From the NCBI RefSeq assembly GCF_026241225.1, contig NZ_JAPFQP010000001.1, positions 558,001-622,000 of the forward strand: a stretch of DNA of 64,000 nucleotides. Reading direction: 5' to 3'. Positions 54,586-61,809 of this stretch are shown in pieces. Each line of letters starts with the position of its first letter. Position 1 is the first letter of the stretch. A model generated the notes under the pieces. That model did not search any database. It was not told the DNA's origin and saw nothing but the letters and a program-made list of their open reading frames with translations. The stretch comes from Lentiprolixibacter aurantiacus (GTDB lineage Bacteria; Bacteroidota; Bacteroidia; Flavobacteriales; Flavobacteriaceae). A program made the position numbers and the translations under genes.

Positions 54586-55494
54586 TCAGTCCTGAACTAT
54601 CAGATGTTTGCTATCGCATTTACCAAACTCCGGCTGGATATTAACATGGTTAATGCCATATTTATGTACGACTTCTTCGATTCTATCCAGGATAATATCA
54701 AATTCAGAAAGACTTATATCGTCTGTAAAATCAATATGTGCCTCCAGGTGCACTTCCTCTTCATTTAATTGCCATATATGGACATGGTGGACATTCTTAA
54801 TCCGTGGAAGCTGAGAAATTGCTGTTACAATCTGCTGTATTTCCACTGTTTGGGGGGTAAATAACATAAGAACCCTTGTGGAGGCCTTTAGCAGGTCGTA
54901 ACCCATATAAATGAGGTAGATAGCGATCAGAACGGTGAGCAGCGGATCTATCCAGAAGAGCCCATAGAATTTCATCAGCAAACCTCCCACAAGTACCGCA
55001 ACAGAAGCTAACATGTCTGTCAGCAAGTGCAGGTAGGCAGACCTCATGTTCATGTTGTGGTCTGAATCTTTCTTTAAAAGAAGGACACTGAAGCCGTTAG
55101 CCAGGATTCCCAGCAGTGACAACCAGATAACCAGGTTGTACCCTATGGGCTGCGGATCCATAAAACGTTCCACAGATTCAATTATAAGAAGGACTGCCAC
55201 CACGATCAGGGTCGCAGAATTCACAAAGGCCGCAATAATTTCTGCCCGTTTATATCCAAAGGTTTTGTTAGTGGAGGCCTTTTTTTTAGACAAGACCGTG
55301 GCTATATAACTAACCAACAGAGAAAGTACATCACTGAAATTATGTAATGCATCTGATAAAAGTGCCAGGCTTCCGGAAATAATACCCCCGATAAACTGAG
55401 AAACAGTAATCAGAACATTCAGTAAAATTGAAATGATCAGGTTACGTCCCTTCAGGTCTCTATGGGAATGATTATGTCCGTTATGCTGATGCAT
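54586..55494 (-). CDS. cation diffusion facilitator (CzcD-like metal exporter)
   Basis: Inner-membrane metal/proton antiporter of 302 residues. A His-rich start (MHQHNGHNHSHRD) precedes six helices; the metal-site motifs are DALHNFSD (helix II) and the later HLLTDM in helix V, with a C-terminal cytoplasmic domain (about 210-290, VHHVHIWQL). Zinc is the most likely ion, with cobalt, cadmium or manganese possible. Between the GNAT gene (five bases downstream) and rpiB, all on the minus strand. Confidence 0.95.
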   Translation of the reverse strand: MHQHNGHNHSHRDLKGRNLIISILLNVLITVSQFIGGIISGSLALLSDALHNFSDVLSLLVSYIATVLSKKKASTNKTFGYKRAEIIAAFVNSATLIVVAVLLIIESVERFMDPQPIGYNLVIWLSLLGILANGFSVLLLKKDSDHNMNMRSAYLHLLTDMLASVAVLVGGLLMKFYGLFWIDPLLTVLIAIYLIYMGYDLLKASTRVLMLFTPQTVEIQQIVTAISQLPRIKNVHHVHIWQLNEEEVHLEAHIDFTDDISLSEFDIILDRIEEVVHKYGINHVNIQPEFGKCDSKHLIVQD

Positions 55495-55501
55495 GCTTAA
55501 A

Positions 55502-55933
55502 CTAGGAACAGGGTATTTTTTCTACACGTCTTTCATGTCTGCCACCCTGGAAGGGTGTGTTAATGAAGGTCTGAACCATTTCCAGTGCCTGGTTGAGTGA
55601 TATAAAACGAGCAGGAAGGCTAAGGATATTAGCGTCATTATGTTCTCTTGCGAGGGTTGTGATTTCTTTGTTCCAGCACAAAGCCGCACGTACTTTTTGG
55701 TGTTTGTTGGCTGTCATGGAAGCTCCATTTCCACTACCACAAATAATTATACCCAGATCTACTTTATTTTCCTCTACATCCCGGGCAACCGGATGGATGA
55801 AATCCGGGTAATCCACACTATCAGTGCCATCGGTTCCGTAATTTACCACAGAAATTTCCATAGACTTAAGCATGCCCACTATAGCCAGTTTGTATTCCGT
55901 TCCAGCGTGGTCGTTACCGATTGCAATTTTCAT
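55502..55933 (-). CDS. rpiB: ribose-5-phosphate isomerase B
   Basis: Interconverts ribose 5-phosphate and ribulose 5-phosphate in the pentose phosphate pathway. From the ATG at 55933 (MKIAIGNDHAGTEYK) it has 143 residues; a TTG farther upstream would add a tail without family match. The active-site loop reads CGSGNGAS with the catalytic cysteine, and the His and Asp of GNDHAG are present. First gene of a minus-strand trio with CDF and GNAT genes. The A+T-rich region upstream is noted separately. Confidence 0.95.
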   Translation of the reverse strand: MKIAIGNDHAGTEYKLAIVGMLKSMEISVVNYGTDGTDSVDYPDFIHPVARDVEENKVDLGIIICGSGNGASMTANKHQKVRAALCWNKEITTLAREHNDANILSLPARFISLNQALEMVQTFINTPFQGGRHERRVEKIPCS

Positions 55934-56497
55934 GACTGTAAGTTTTAGAGGTTTATACAAATTTACGAATAGATGCAGGAATTGTATACGAAGAGGGTGT
56001 TAAGATCTTATTTGATTATTTCCCCTGGAACTGTTGATATCCTGCTAATAACTCTTTACTATTATTTTTTTGTTATTTGAACAAAAAAGACACTGAATAA
56101 AAACTTCAGATTAAGCAAGTTTACTTTTTAAAAATTAGTCTGGAATAATCAACCGCATTCTTTGTATTATCAACAATATAAAACTAATTACTTATCAAAA
56201 ATTTTATGTTAATACAAGGTATAATATATGGTTGAAAAAAGTAGTAAATAACTGAATTATAGAAACTAATGCATTAATAATTTGTCAATAACTGAAATGT
56301 ATTTACTAAAACAAGTTTTTAGTTATCTTTTTTTCCATTGAATTAACAGCCTATCATAATAGAAAACGAATTATAAAATTTAGAAAAAATAATAAAGTTA
56401 TTATACAAATGTGGATAAGCTTTATTTGTAGACAATAGCGATCCTTAAACTCTATGCTAACGATTATAATTCGTACTTTTCAGCGCAAATTGATAGA
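55934..56497. other. A+T-rich gene-free island with a perfect DnaA box (possible origin)
   Basis: 564 bases between divergent rpiB and rnr hold no plausible gene. By hand count G+C is about 21% over 56041-56400, far below the surroundings. TGTGGATAA at 56410-56418 is a perfect DnaA box (minus-strand TTATCCACA); TTATCAACA at 56167-56175 has one mismatch and several others have two. It may be a replication origin or simply a strongly A+T-rich promoter region for rnr. The dnaA gene is not in this window. Confidence 0.35.
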
Positions 56498-58684
56498 ATG
56501 TCGAAGAAAAAGAAACGGCTTAAGAATCACAGACGGAATGAGATTACAAAGGGAATATTCAATGTCCTGGAGTCCAATACCAGACAAAGCTTCAACTATA
56601 AGCAAATTGCCAGTAAGATAGGAATTACAGATACTGAGGGCAGAAATCTGTTAATCAAGCGTTTAGGTCAACTTACCGAAAAAAAACGCATTCAACAACC
56701 CGAAAGAGGAAGATATAAAGCTTTATCTAAAGGGAATGTGGTGGAAGGTAAAATTGAAATTACAGGCAGAGGTAATGCTTATGTGGTTTCTGATAAACTG
56801 GAGGAGGATGTTTTTATTCCAATAAATCGGGTTAATCGTGCTTTTCACGGCGACACTGTTGAAGTGTATGTATACCCTAAAACACGTTCCAAGAAATTAG
56901 AGGGAGAGGTAAAAGGAATTGTAGAGCGCAAAAAATCATCCTTTGTAGGTATTGTGGATATGCAAAAAACCTTTGCTTTTGTAAGGCCTACCGATTCCAG
57001 AATGTATACGGATATTTTCATCCCCAGGGAGGAGATTGGCAAAGCTAAAGACGGCGATAAGGTGCTGGTTGAAATTTACCGGTGGGAAGAAAACGAGGAT
57101 TCACCCAGGGGTAAGATAACTGAGATCCTTGGTAAGCCTGGAGAACATCACACGGAGATACATGCGATTCTTGCAGAATACGGCCTGCCTTATACCTTTC
57201 CCTTAGAAGTGGAACACTACGCCAAAAAGCTGGATACCAGGATTCAAGAGTCCGAGATCCGCAAAAGGAAGGATATGCGTGATGTCCTCACTTTTACCAT
57301 AGACCCCAGAGATGCCAAGGATTTTGATGATGCGTTATCCTTCAGGGAACTGGAAGGGGCTAAATATGAGATAGGGATACATATTGCCGATGTTTCTCAC
57401 TATGTACAACCCGATACCATTCTCGAGGATGAAGCTTTTGAACGAGCTACTTCGGTTTACCTGGTTGACAGGGTAGTGCCAATGCTTCCGGAGGTTTTAT
57501 CCAACCAGGCCTGTTCATTGAGGCCAAATGAGGAGAAGTACACTTTTTCTGCAATTTTCCAGATGGATGCCAATGCAAAGGTTGTAAAGGAATGGTACGG
57601 GAAGACCGTGATCAATTCCAATGAACGCTTTGCTTATGAGGAGGCGCAGCACATCATAGAAACCGGCAGCAATAAAATACCTGAAAATATTTCCATCAGG
57701 GAAGGGGAATATGCGGTTGGTGATGAGGTTGTTTTCGCTGTAAAAACTTTGGATAAGCTGGCGAAAAAGATGCGTAGCAGAAGAATGCAATCCGGGGCCA
57801 TAACATTTGATAAGGTTGAAGTGAAATTCAACCTGGACAAGGATAACGAACCGGAAAGTGTTTACTTCAAGGAAGCAAAGGACGCCAACAAGCTTATTGA
57901 GGAATTCATGTTGCTGGCCAACAGAAAAGTAGCTGAATTTATAGGTAAAAGAACGCCTGTACATACATTTGTTTACAGGGTTCACGACGAACCTGATGAA
58001 GAGAAATTAATAGCCCTTAACGGTATTGTTTCCCGTTTTGGACACAAGATCAGCTTTCAGAGCAGAAAGTCCATTAGCGCCTCTCTAAACAAGCTCCTGG
58101 AGGATGTGAAAGGCCAGAGGGAACAGAATTTAGTAGACACCCTCGCCATTCGAAGTATGAGCAAGGCTATTTACACAACCGAAAATATTGGCCACTACGG
58201 CCTGGCGTTTGATTATTATACCCATTTTACCTCTCCCATAAGACGTTATCCGGATGTTATGGTGCACAGGTTGCTGCAACACTACCTTGATGGAGGTAAA
58301 TCACCTAAACCCGAACCTTTTGAGGAGCACTGCAAACACGCTTCTAATATGGAGAACCTGGCCGCGCAGGCAGAGCGGGATTCTGTAAAATACATGCAGA
58401 TTAAGTTTATGCAGAACCACCAGGGTGAAGAATTTAAAGGGGTGATCAGCGGGGTAACGGAATGGGGTATCTATGTGGAGATCATCGAAAATAAGTGCGA
58501 AGGAATGGTCAGGATTAGGGATTTAAAGGATGATTATTATACCTTTGATGAAAGGCAGTATGCCCTAATCGGCGAACGTTCAGGCAAAGTCCTGCAATTA
58601 GGTGACGAGGTAATAGTCAGCGTTAAGGATACCGACCTTGTAAGAAGGCATCTCGACTTCAGCCTCATACGCGCACTGGATTAG
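56498..58684 (+). CDS. rnr: ribonuclease R
   Basis: Processive 3'-5' exoribonuclease of 728 residues that degrades structured RNA. Domain order: winged helix (about 12-75), two cold-shock domains (about 80-235), the RNB catalytic domain with the metal site TIDPRDAKDFDDAL, and an S1 domain at the end (about 645-726, KGVISGVTEWGIYVEI). The length is normal for Bacteroidota and the lysine-rich tail of the Escherichia coli protein is absent. Upstream is the A+T-rich gap; the GIN-domain protein gene follows after 49 bases. Confidence 0.96.
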   Translation: MSKKKKRLKNHRRNEITKGIFNVLESNTRQSFNYKQIASKIGITDTEGRNLLIKRLGQLTEKKRIQQPERGRYKALSKGNVVEGKIEITGRGNAYVVSDKLEEDVFIPINRVNRAFHGDTVEVYVYPKTRSKKLEGEVKGIVERKKSSFVGIVDMQKTFAFVRPTDSRMYTDIFIPREEIGKAKDGDKVLVEIYRWEENEDSPRGKITEILGKPGEHHTEIHAILAEYGLPYTFPLEVEHYAKKLDTRIQESEIRKRKDMRDVLTFTIDPRDAKDFDDALSFRELEGAKYEIGIHIADVSHYVQPDTILEDEAFERATSVYLVDRVVPMLPEVLSNQACSLRPNEEKYTFSAIFQMDANAKVVKEWYGKTVINSNERFAYEEAQHIIETGSNKIPENISIREGEYAVGDEVVFAVKTLDKLAKKMRSRRMQSGAITFDKVEVKFNLDKDNEPESVYFKEAKDANKLIEEFMLLANRKVAEFIGKRTPVHTFVYRVHDEPDEEKLIALNGIVSRFGHKISFQSRKSISASLNKLLEDVKGQREQNLVDTLAIRSMSKAIYTTENIGHYGLAFDYYTHFTSPIRRYPDVMVHRLLQHYLDGGKSPKPEPFEEHCKHASNMENLAAQAERDSVKYMQIKFMQNHQGEEFKGVISGVTEWGIYVEIIENKCEGMVRIRDLKDDYYTFDERQYALIGERSGKVLQLGDEVIVSVKDTDLVRRHLDFSLIRALD

Positions 58685-58733
58685 CAATTAAAATAAGCAG
58701 GAACAAACATCCCGGTTAGCGAAATTCAGAGTT

Positions 58734-59417
58734 ATGAAAACACTTCTTGCATCGTTGGTTTTCGTATTCCTATCCCTTATTCAGGGCAATGCTCAGGAGG
58801 ATAAGACCACACAGCAATTACAAGCGTTTAGGGAAATAAAAGCCTTTGATGGAATATCGGTTAACCTAATACCAGCCAACGAGAACAAGGCGGTAATAAC
58901 CGGCGCAAACACTGATAAGGTGGCTATTGTTAATAACGATGGAGTGTTGAAAATACGCATGCAGATCGACAAACTCTTCAGTGGTTACCGAACCTTTGTA
59001 GATGTTTATTTTGCTCAGCCCCTTATAGTTATAGACGTAAATGAGGATGCGCGGATAAGCTCAGAGGAAACTTTTCAACAAGAGGTGCTGGAAGTGAAGG
59101 CACAGGAAGGAGGCGAAATAGAAATTCAGGCACGGGTTGAGCAGTTTCTGGTTAAATGTGTTTCGGGAGGGATTATTAAAGCCAATGGTTCTTCGGCCAA
59201 CCAGGATGTACAGATCAATACAGGAGGGGAATATCTGGGTAAATCCTTTACCACAGAATTCAGTACGGTAAACGTTAATGCCGGATCCAGGGCTGAAATT
59301 TATGCTACCAACTACGTTAAAGCAACGGTGAAAGCCGGGGGCCAGGTCCTGGTTTTTGGGGATCCTGCGAAAATGGACGAGAAAACAGTCTTTGGCGGTA
59401 AAATAACCCGGATGTAA
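58734..59417 (+). CDS. exported GIN-domain protein (DUF2807, head GIN)
   Basis: 227-residue protein with a signal peptide (TLLASLVFVFLSLIQGNAQ). The body matches the putative auto-transporter adhesin, head GIN domain family: FREIKAFDGISVNLIPANE at the start, then a repeated beta-strand pattern ending in glycine turns. The fold is expected to be a right-handed beta-helix-like stack. No lipobox, so it is probably periplasmic or secreted. Ten bases ahead of the LysE-type gene, so likely co-transcribed. Function unknown. Confidence 0.87.
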   Translation: MKTLLASLVFVFLSLIQGNAQEDKTTQQLQAFREIKAFDGISVNLIPANENKAVITGANTDKVAIVNNDGVLKIRMQIDKLFSGYRTFVDVYFAQPLIVIDVNEDARISSEETFQQEVLEVKAQEGGEIEIQARVEQFLVKCVSGGIIKANGSSANQDVQINTGGEYLGKSFTTEFSTVNVNAGSRAEIYATNYVKATVKAGGQVLVFGDPAKMDEKTVFGGKITRM

Positions 59418-59427
59418 AAATTAACCC

Positions 59428-60102
59428 ATGGTCGAAGATATTCAGGCGGCAATACCACTAGGCTTATTATTAAGCTTTATGATTGGCCCTGTTTTCTTTG
59501 TCTTACTCGAAACAGGAGCTACCAAAGGTTTCCGTGCTGGCCTGGTGTTCGACCTGGGAGTGATCCTGGCCGATATCATATTTTTAGTCATTGCCTATTT
59601 CAGTAGTTACCAGTTGCTTGAAAACCTCAGCAACCAGCCGGGACTATACGTCTTTGGAGGGGTAATCCTGCTTCTGTACGGTATAACCATCTATTTTAAC
59701 CGGGAAAGTTTAAAAGGGAAATCAGACATCAAGCCCCGAAAAGGGGGTTACCTAAGCCTTTTTGTTAAGGGCTTCCTCTTAAATTTCATAAATATAGGTG
59801 TTCTGGTTTTCTGGTTGGGCGTTATTATCGTTGTGGGCCCAAGCCTGGATAACAACCCCAACCGCATCATGGTCTTCTTTGGGGCAATGCTTGGAGCATA
59901 TCTAGCCGTGGATATGATCAAAATTCTTCTAGCCAAACAGTTGAGGTCTAAATTAACAGTAGAGCGGATTCGAATGGTAAAAAAAGTGCTGGGTATTATC
60001 CTGGTCATTTGCGGATTGGTTTTAATTACGAAAGGATTCCTGCCCAAGGATAAACTCAATATTGAAAGGGGTATTGAAATGATCAATGAAGAGCGGAACT
60101 AG
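59428..60102 (+). CDS. LysE family amino-acid exporter
   Basis: Inner-membrane translocator of 224 residues with six hydrophobic segments. The N-terminus GLLLSFMIGPVFFVLLETGA includes the GPxxF-type signature of LysE/RhtB proteins, with a basic loop (KGKSDIKPRKG) near residue 95 and a basic C-terminal end. It probably exports an amino acid or related small molecule; the exact solute cannot be read. The stop is about 13 bases ahead of a strong terminator at 60115. Confidence 0.92.
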   Translation: MVEDIQAAIPLGLLLSFMIGPVFFVLLETGATKGFRAGLVFDLGVILADIIFLVIAYFSSYQLLENLSNQPGLYVFGGVILLLYGITIYFNRESLKGKSDIKPRKGGYLSLFVKGFLLNFINIGVLVFWLGVIIVVGPSLDNNPNRIMVFFGAMLGAYLAVDMIKILLAKQLRSKLTVERIRMVKKVLGIILVICGLVLITKGFLPKDKLNIERGIEMINEERN

Positions 60103-60114
60103 CATAAATAAAAA

Positions 60115-60141
60115 ACCCTCCTGAACAGAGGGTCTTTTTTT
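60115..60141. terminator. bidirectional rho-independent terminator
   Basis: ACCCTC (60115-60120) pairs with GAGGGT (60128-60133), followed by CTTTTTTT on the plus strand and, on the minus strand, by T6. It ends the LysE-type gene from the left and the tRNA-Cys gene from the right. Confidence 0.75.
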
Positions 60142-60142
60142 G

Positions 60143-60213
60143 AGGCATCGAGCGGATTCGAACCGCTGTACAAGCTTTTGCAGAGCTGTGCCTAGCCACT
60201 CGGCCACGATGCC
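60143..60213 (-). tRNA. tRNA-Cys (GCA)
   Basis: Full cloverleaf on the minus strand: acceptor GGCATCG/CGATGCC, D-arm with GCC...GGC, anticodon stem AGCT/AGCT with loop CTGCAAA (U33 present), and T-arm GCGG-TTCGAAT-CCGC. Discriminator is U73, the cysteine identity base. 71 bases; CCA is not encoded. Its terminator is at 60115. Confidence 0.95.
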
Positions 60214-60263
60214 TTTTCAGACTGCAAATTTATATGATTTTAGGGAAAGAGCTATAAAGAAAA

Positions 60264-60292
60264 GGGATAATCTGTATATTCAAGACTATCCC
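60264..60292 (-). terminator. hairpin terminator of the second tRNA-Cys
   Basis: GGGATA (60264-60269) pairs with TATCCC (60287-60292); on the minus strand it is followed by TTTTCTTT. It would end the transcript of the tRNA-like gene at 60316 about 25 bases after its 3' end. Confidence 0.5.
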
Positions 60293-60315
60293 CTTTCCAC
60301 TTCTTTTATCTTTTG

Positions 60316-60387
60316 AGGCATCGAGTGGACTCGAACCACTATGTAAGCCTTTGCGAGGCTTAGCCTAACCAATTCAGCCACGATGCC
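60316..60387 (-). tRNA. tRNA-Cys-like (GCA) with non-canonical anticodon loop
   Basis: A second cloverleaf on the minus strand has the same acceptor (GGCATCG/CGATGCC) and U73 as its neighbour, a good D-arm, anticodon stem AAGCC/GGCTT and T-arm AGTGG/CCACT. The loop reads TCGCAAA: the anticodon GCA is present, but position 33 is C instead of the nearly universal U, and U32 can pair with A38 to close the loop to five bases. 72 bases. It may be a diverged second cysteine tRNA, a decaying copy, or a tRNA-derived RNA with another role. Confidence 0.8.
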
Positions 60388-60442
60388 ATAACCTTCAAAT
60401 ATAAACCAAGCTTAGTTTACAGGAAAAGAGGAACCGGGCAGT

Positions 60443-60799
60443 TCAACGAGTTTTATGTAATTCTACCGAAACTTGTTCCACATCTCCTCCAATTGGCGGA
60501 TTTATCTTGGAAATAACCACTTTTGCATGGGACACCAGATCCATTTCTTCGAATATCCGGTCCATTATCCTTTTTCCCACATGTTCCAATAATTTGGATC
60601 GAATTTTCATTTCCTGACGCACGATGTGGTGTATATGAACGTAATCTACGGTATCTTCCAAATTATCTGAATTAGCCGCTTTTGCTAAATCAGCCTCAAC
60701 GGCTACGTCTACCCTGTAATCAGAGCCTATTATAGCCTCTTCTTCAAGACACCCATGGTAGGCATAAAGCCGGATGTTTTCAACGCGAACTATTCCCAT
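60443..60799 (-). CDS. folB: dihydroneopterin aldolase
   Basis: 118-residue folate-pathway enzyme that cleaves 7,8-dihydroneopterin to 6-hydroxymethyl-dihydropterin and glycolaldehyde. Family blocks: VRVENIRLYAYHGCLEEEAIIGSDY with the active-site glutamate, TVDYVHIHHIV, and the catalytic lysine in VVISKINPPIGG. The length is typical. No other folate gene is adjacent. It is 45 bases upstream of the PorP/SprF gene's end, on the same strand. Confidence 0.95.
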   Translation of the reverse strand: MGIVRVENIRLYAYHGCLEEEAIIGSDYRVDVAVEADLAKAANSDNLEDTVDYVHIHHIVRQEMKIRSKLLEHVGKRIMDRIFEEMDLVSHAKVVISKINPPIGGDVEQVSVELHKTR

Positions 60800-60844
60800 T
60801 TCCCTCAGGTTTTGTGCAAACTTAAGGTTTTTGAGGGCTATTTA

Positions 60845-61789
60845 TTAATAAGTACAACGACAATTGCTAAGCCCCTGGAACAGGTCTACGCCAAGGGTTA
60901 CCACATGGGTTCCTGTGGAGAAACCGAGTATTTCATTCAATATGATCTGGTACGAATACCCAAAGTAAAAATTACTTTTTTTAAGTCCAACCAACGGAGC
61001 AATATAGAGTGGGTTACCAATCTGGTCATTCAAAAAGCGATAGGTCACACCCGCATAGTAGTAATCTTCAAAATCGTACCAGCGGAATTTGGTATTCAGG
61101 TCGGTAACCGAACGCCCATCACTTTCGAATAACTGGAAAAAGACAGAGGGCTCAATTTCGAGTCTGCTGTTCTTGTTCTTGCTGTATCGATATCCCGTAT
61201 AGATGTAATAATTCCGCAACCTGTTGGGCTCAAAAACCGGATTGAAACGGGTGAGGTCTTTCTCCAGCAGGTTGGAGGCGTTCAGGCTGAAATAAAACTT
61301 ATCATAGCGATATAGTACACCAACATCAAAATTGTGGTTGGTAGTCCTTCGATCGTCTGTTACACTGGGATCCGGGCTGTCAAAATTCTCGATATCAATC
61401 CGGAACTGGTTAAAATTATACGATATACCAAAGGACAGGAATTCATCATCGTACTTATCCAGGGTGAGGTGGTGCGCAAAAGACAGACGAGCACCACGCT
61501 GCTTGGTTTCCCCGTTACTATCGTTGTAAAGCAGCATACCCACACCGGAGCGGTTCCCGATCCGGGCATCAGCTGCAAGGGATTGTGTGTCCGGGGCATC
61601 TTCGATACCCACCCACTGGGTAAGGCCGTTGATCCTAACCTTTATATGATCTCCTATACCAGAATAGGTGGGCGACATCACAAAAGGGTTGTCTGCCAGG
61701 TATTGCGAAAGTTGTGGCAGGGTAAGCTCCTGGGCTGCTGAAGCCCATGTGATGAACAGGAGTATTACGGTTATTAAAGGTTTGCGCAT
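60845..61789 (-). CDS. PorP/SprF family type IX secretion outer-membrane protein
   Basis: 314-residue outer-membrane barrel protein with a signal peptide (PLITVILLFITWASAAQ). The start LTLPQLSQYLADNPFVMSPTYSGIGD is characteristic of PorP/SprF proteins, and the body consists of aromatic-rich strands. SprF-type proteins are encoded beside, and are needed for export of, SprB-like T9SS adhesins. The gene at 61810 directly upstream on the same strand fits that pairing. Confidence 0.93.
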   Translation of the reverse strand: MRKPLITVILLFITWASAAQELTLPQLSQYLADNPFVMSPTYSGIGDHIKVRINGLTQWVGIEDAPDTQSLAADARIGNRSGVGMLLYNDSNGETKQRGARLSFAHHLTLDKYDDEFLSFGISYNFNQFRIDIENFDSPDPSVTDDRRTTNHNFDVGVLYRYDKFYFSLNASNLLEKDLTRFNPVFEPNRLRNYYIYTGYRYSKNKNSRLEIEPSVFFQLFESDGRSVTDLNTKFRWYDFEDYYYAGVTYRFLNDQIGNPLYIAPLVGLKKSNFYFGYSYQIILNEILGFSTGTHVVTLGVDLFQGLSNCRCTY

Positions 61790-61809
61790 TGCGTCCAGGT
61801 TCTGTTTAG

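Noticed and set aside
55934-56497. CRISPR array or tandem repeat in the A+T-rich gap
   Set aside because: No regularly spaced repeat or constant spacer length can be seen.
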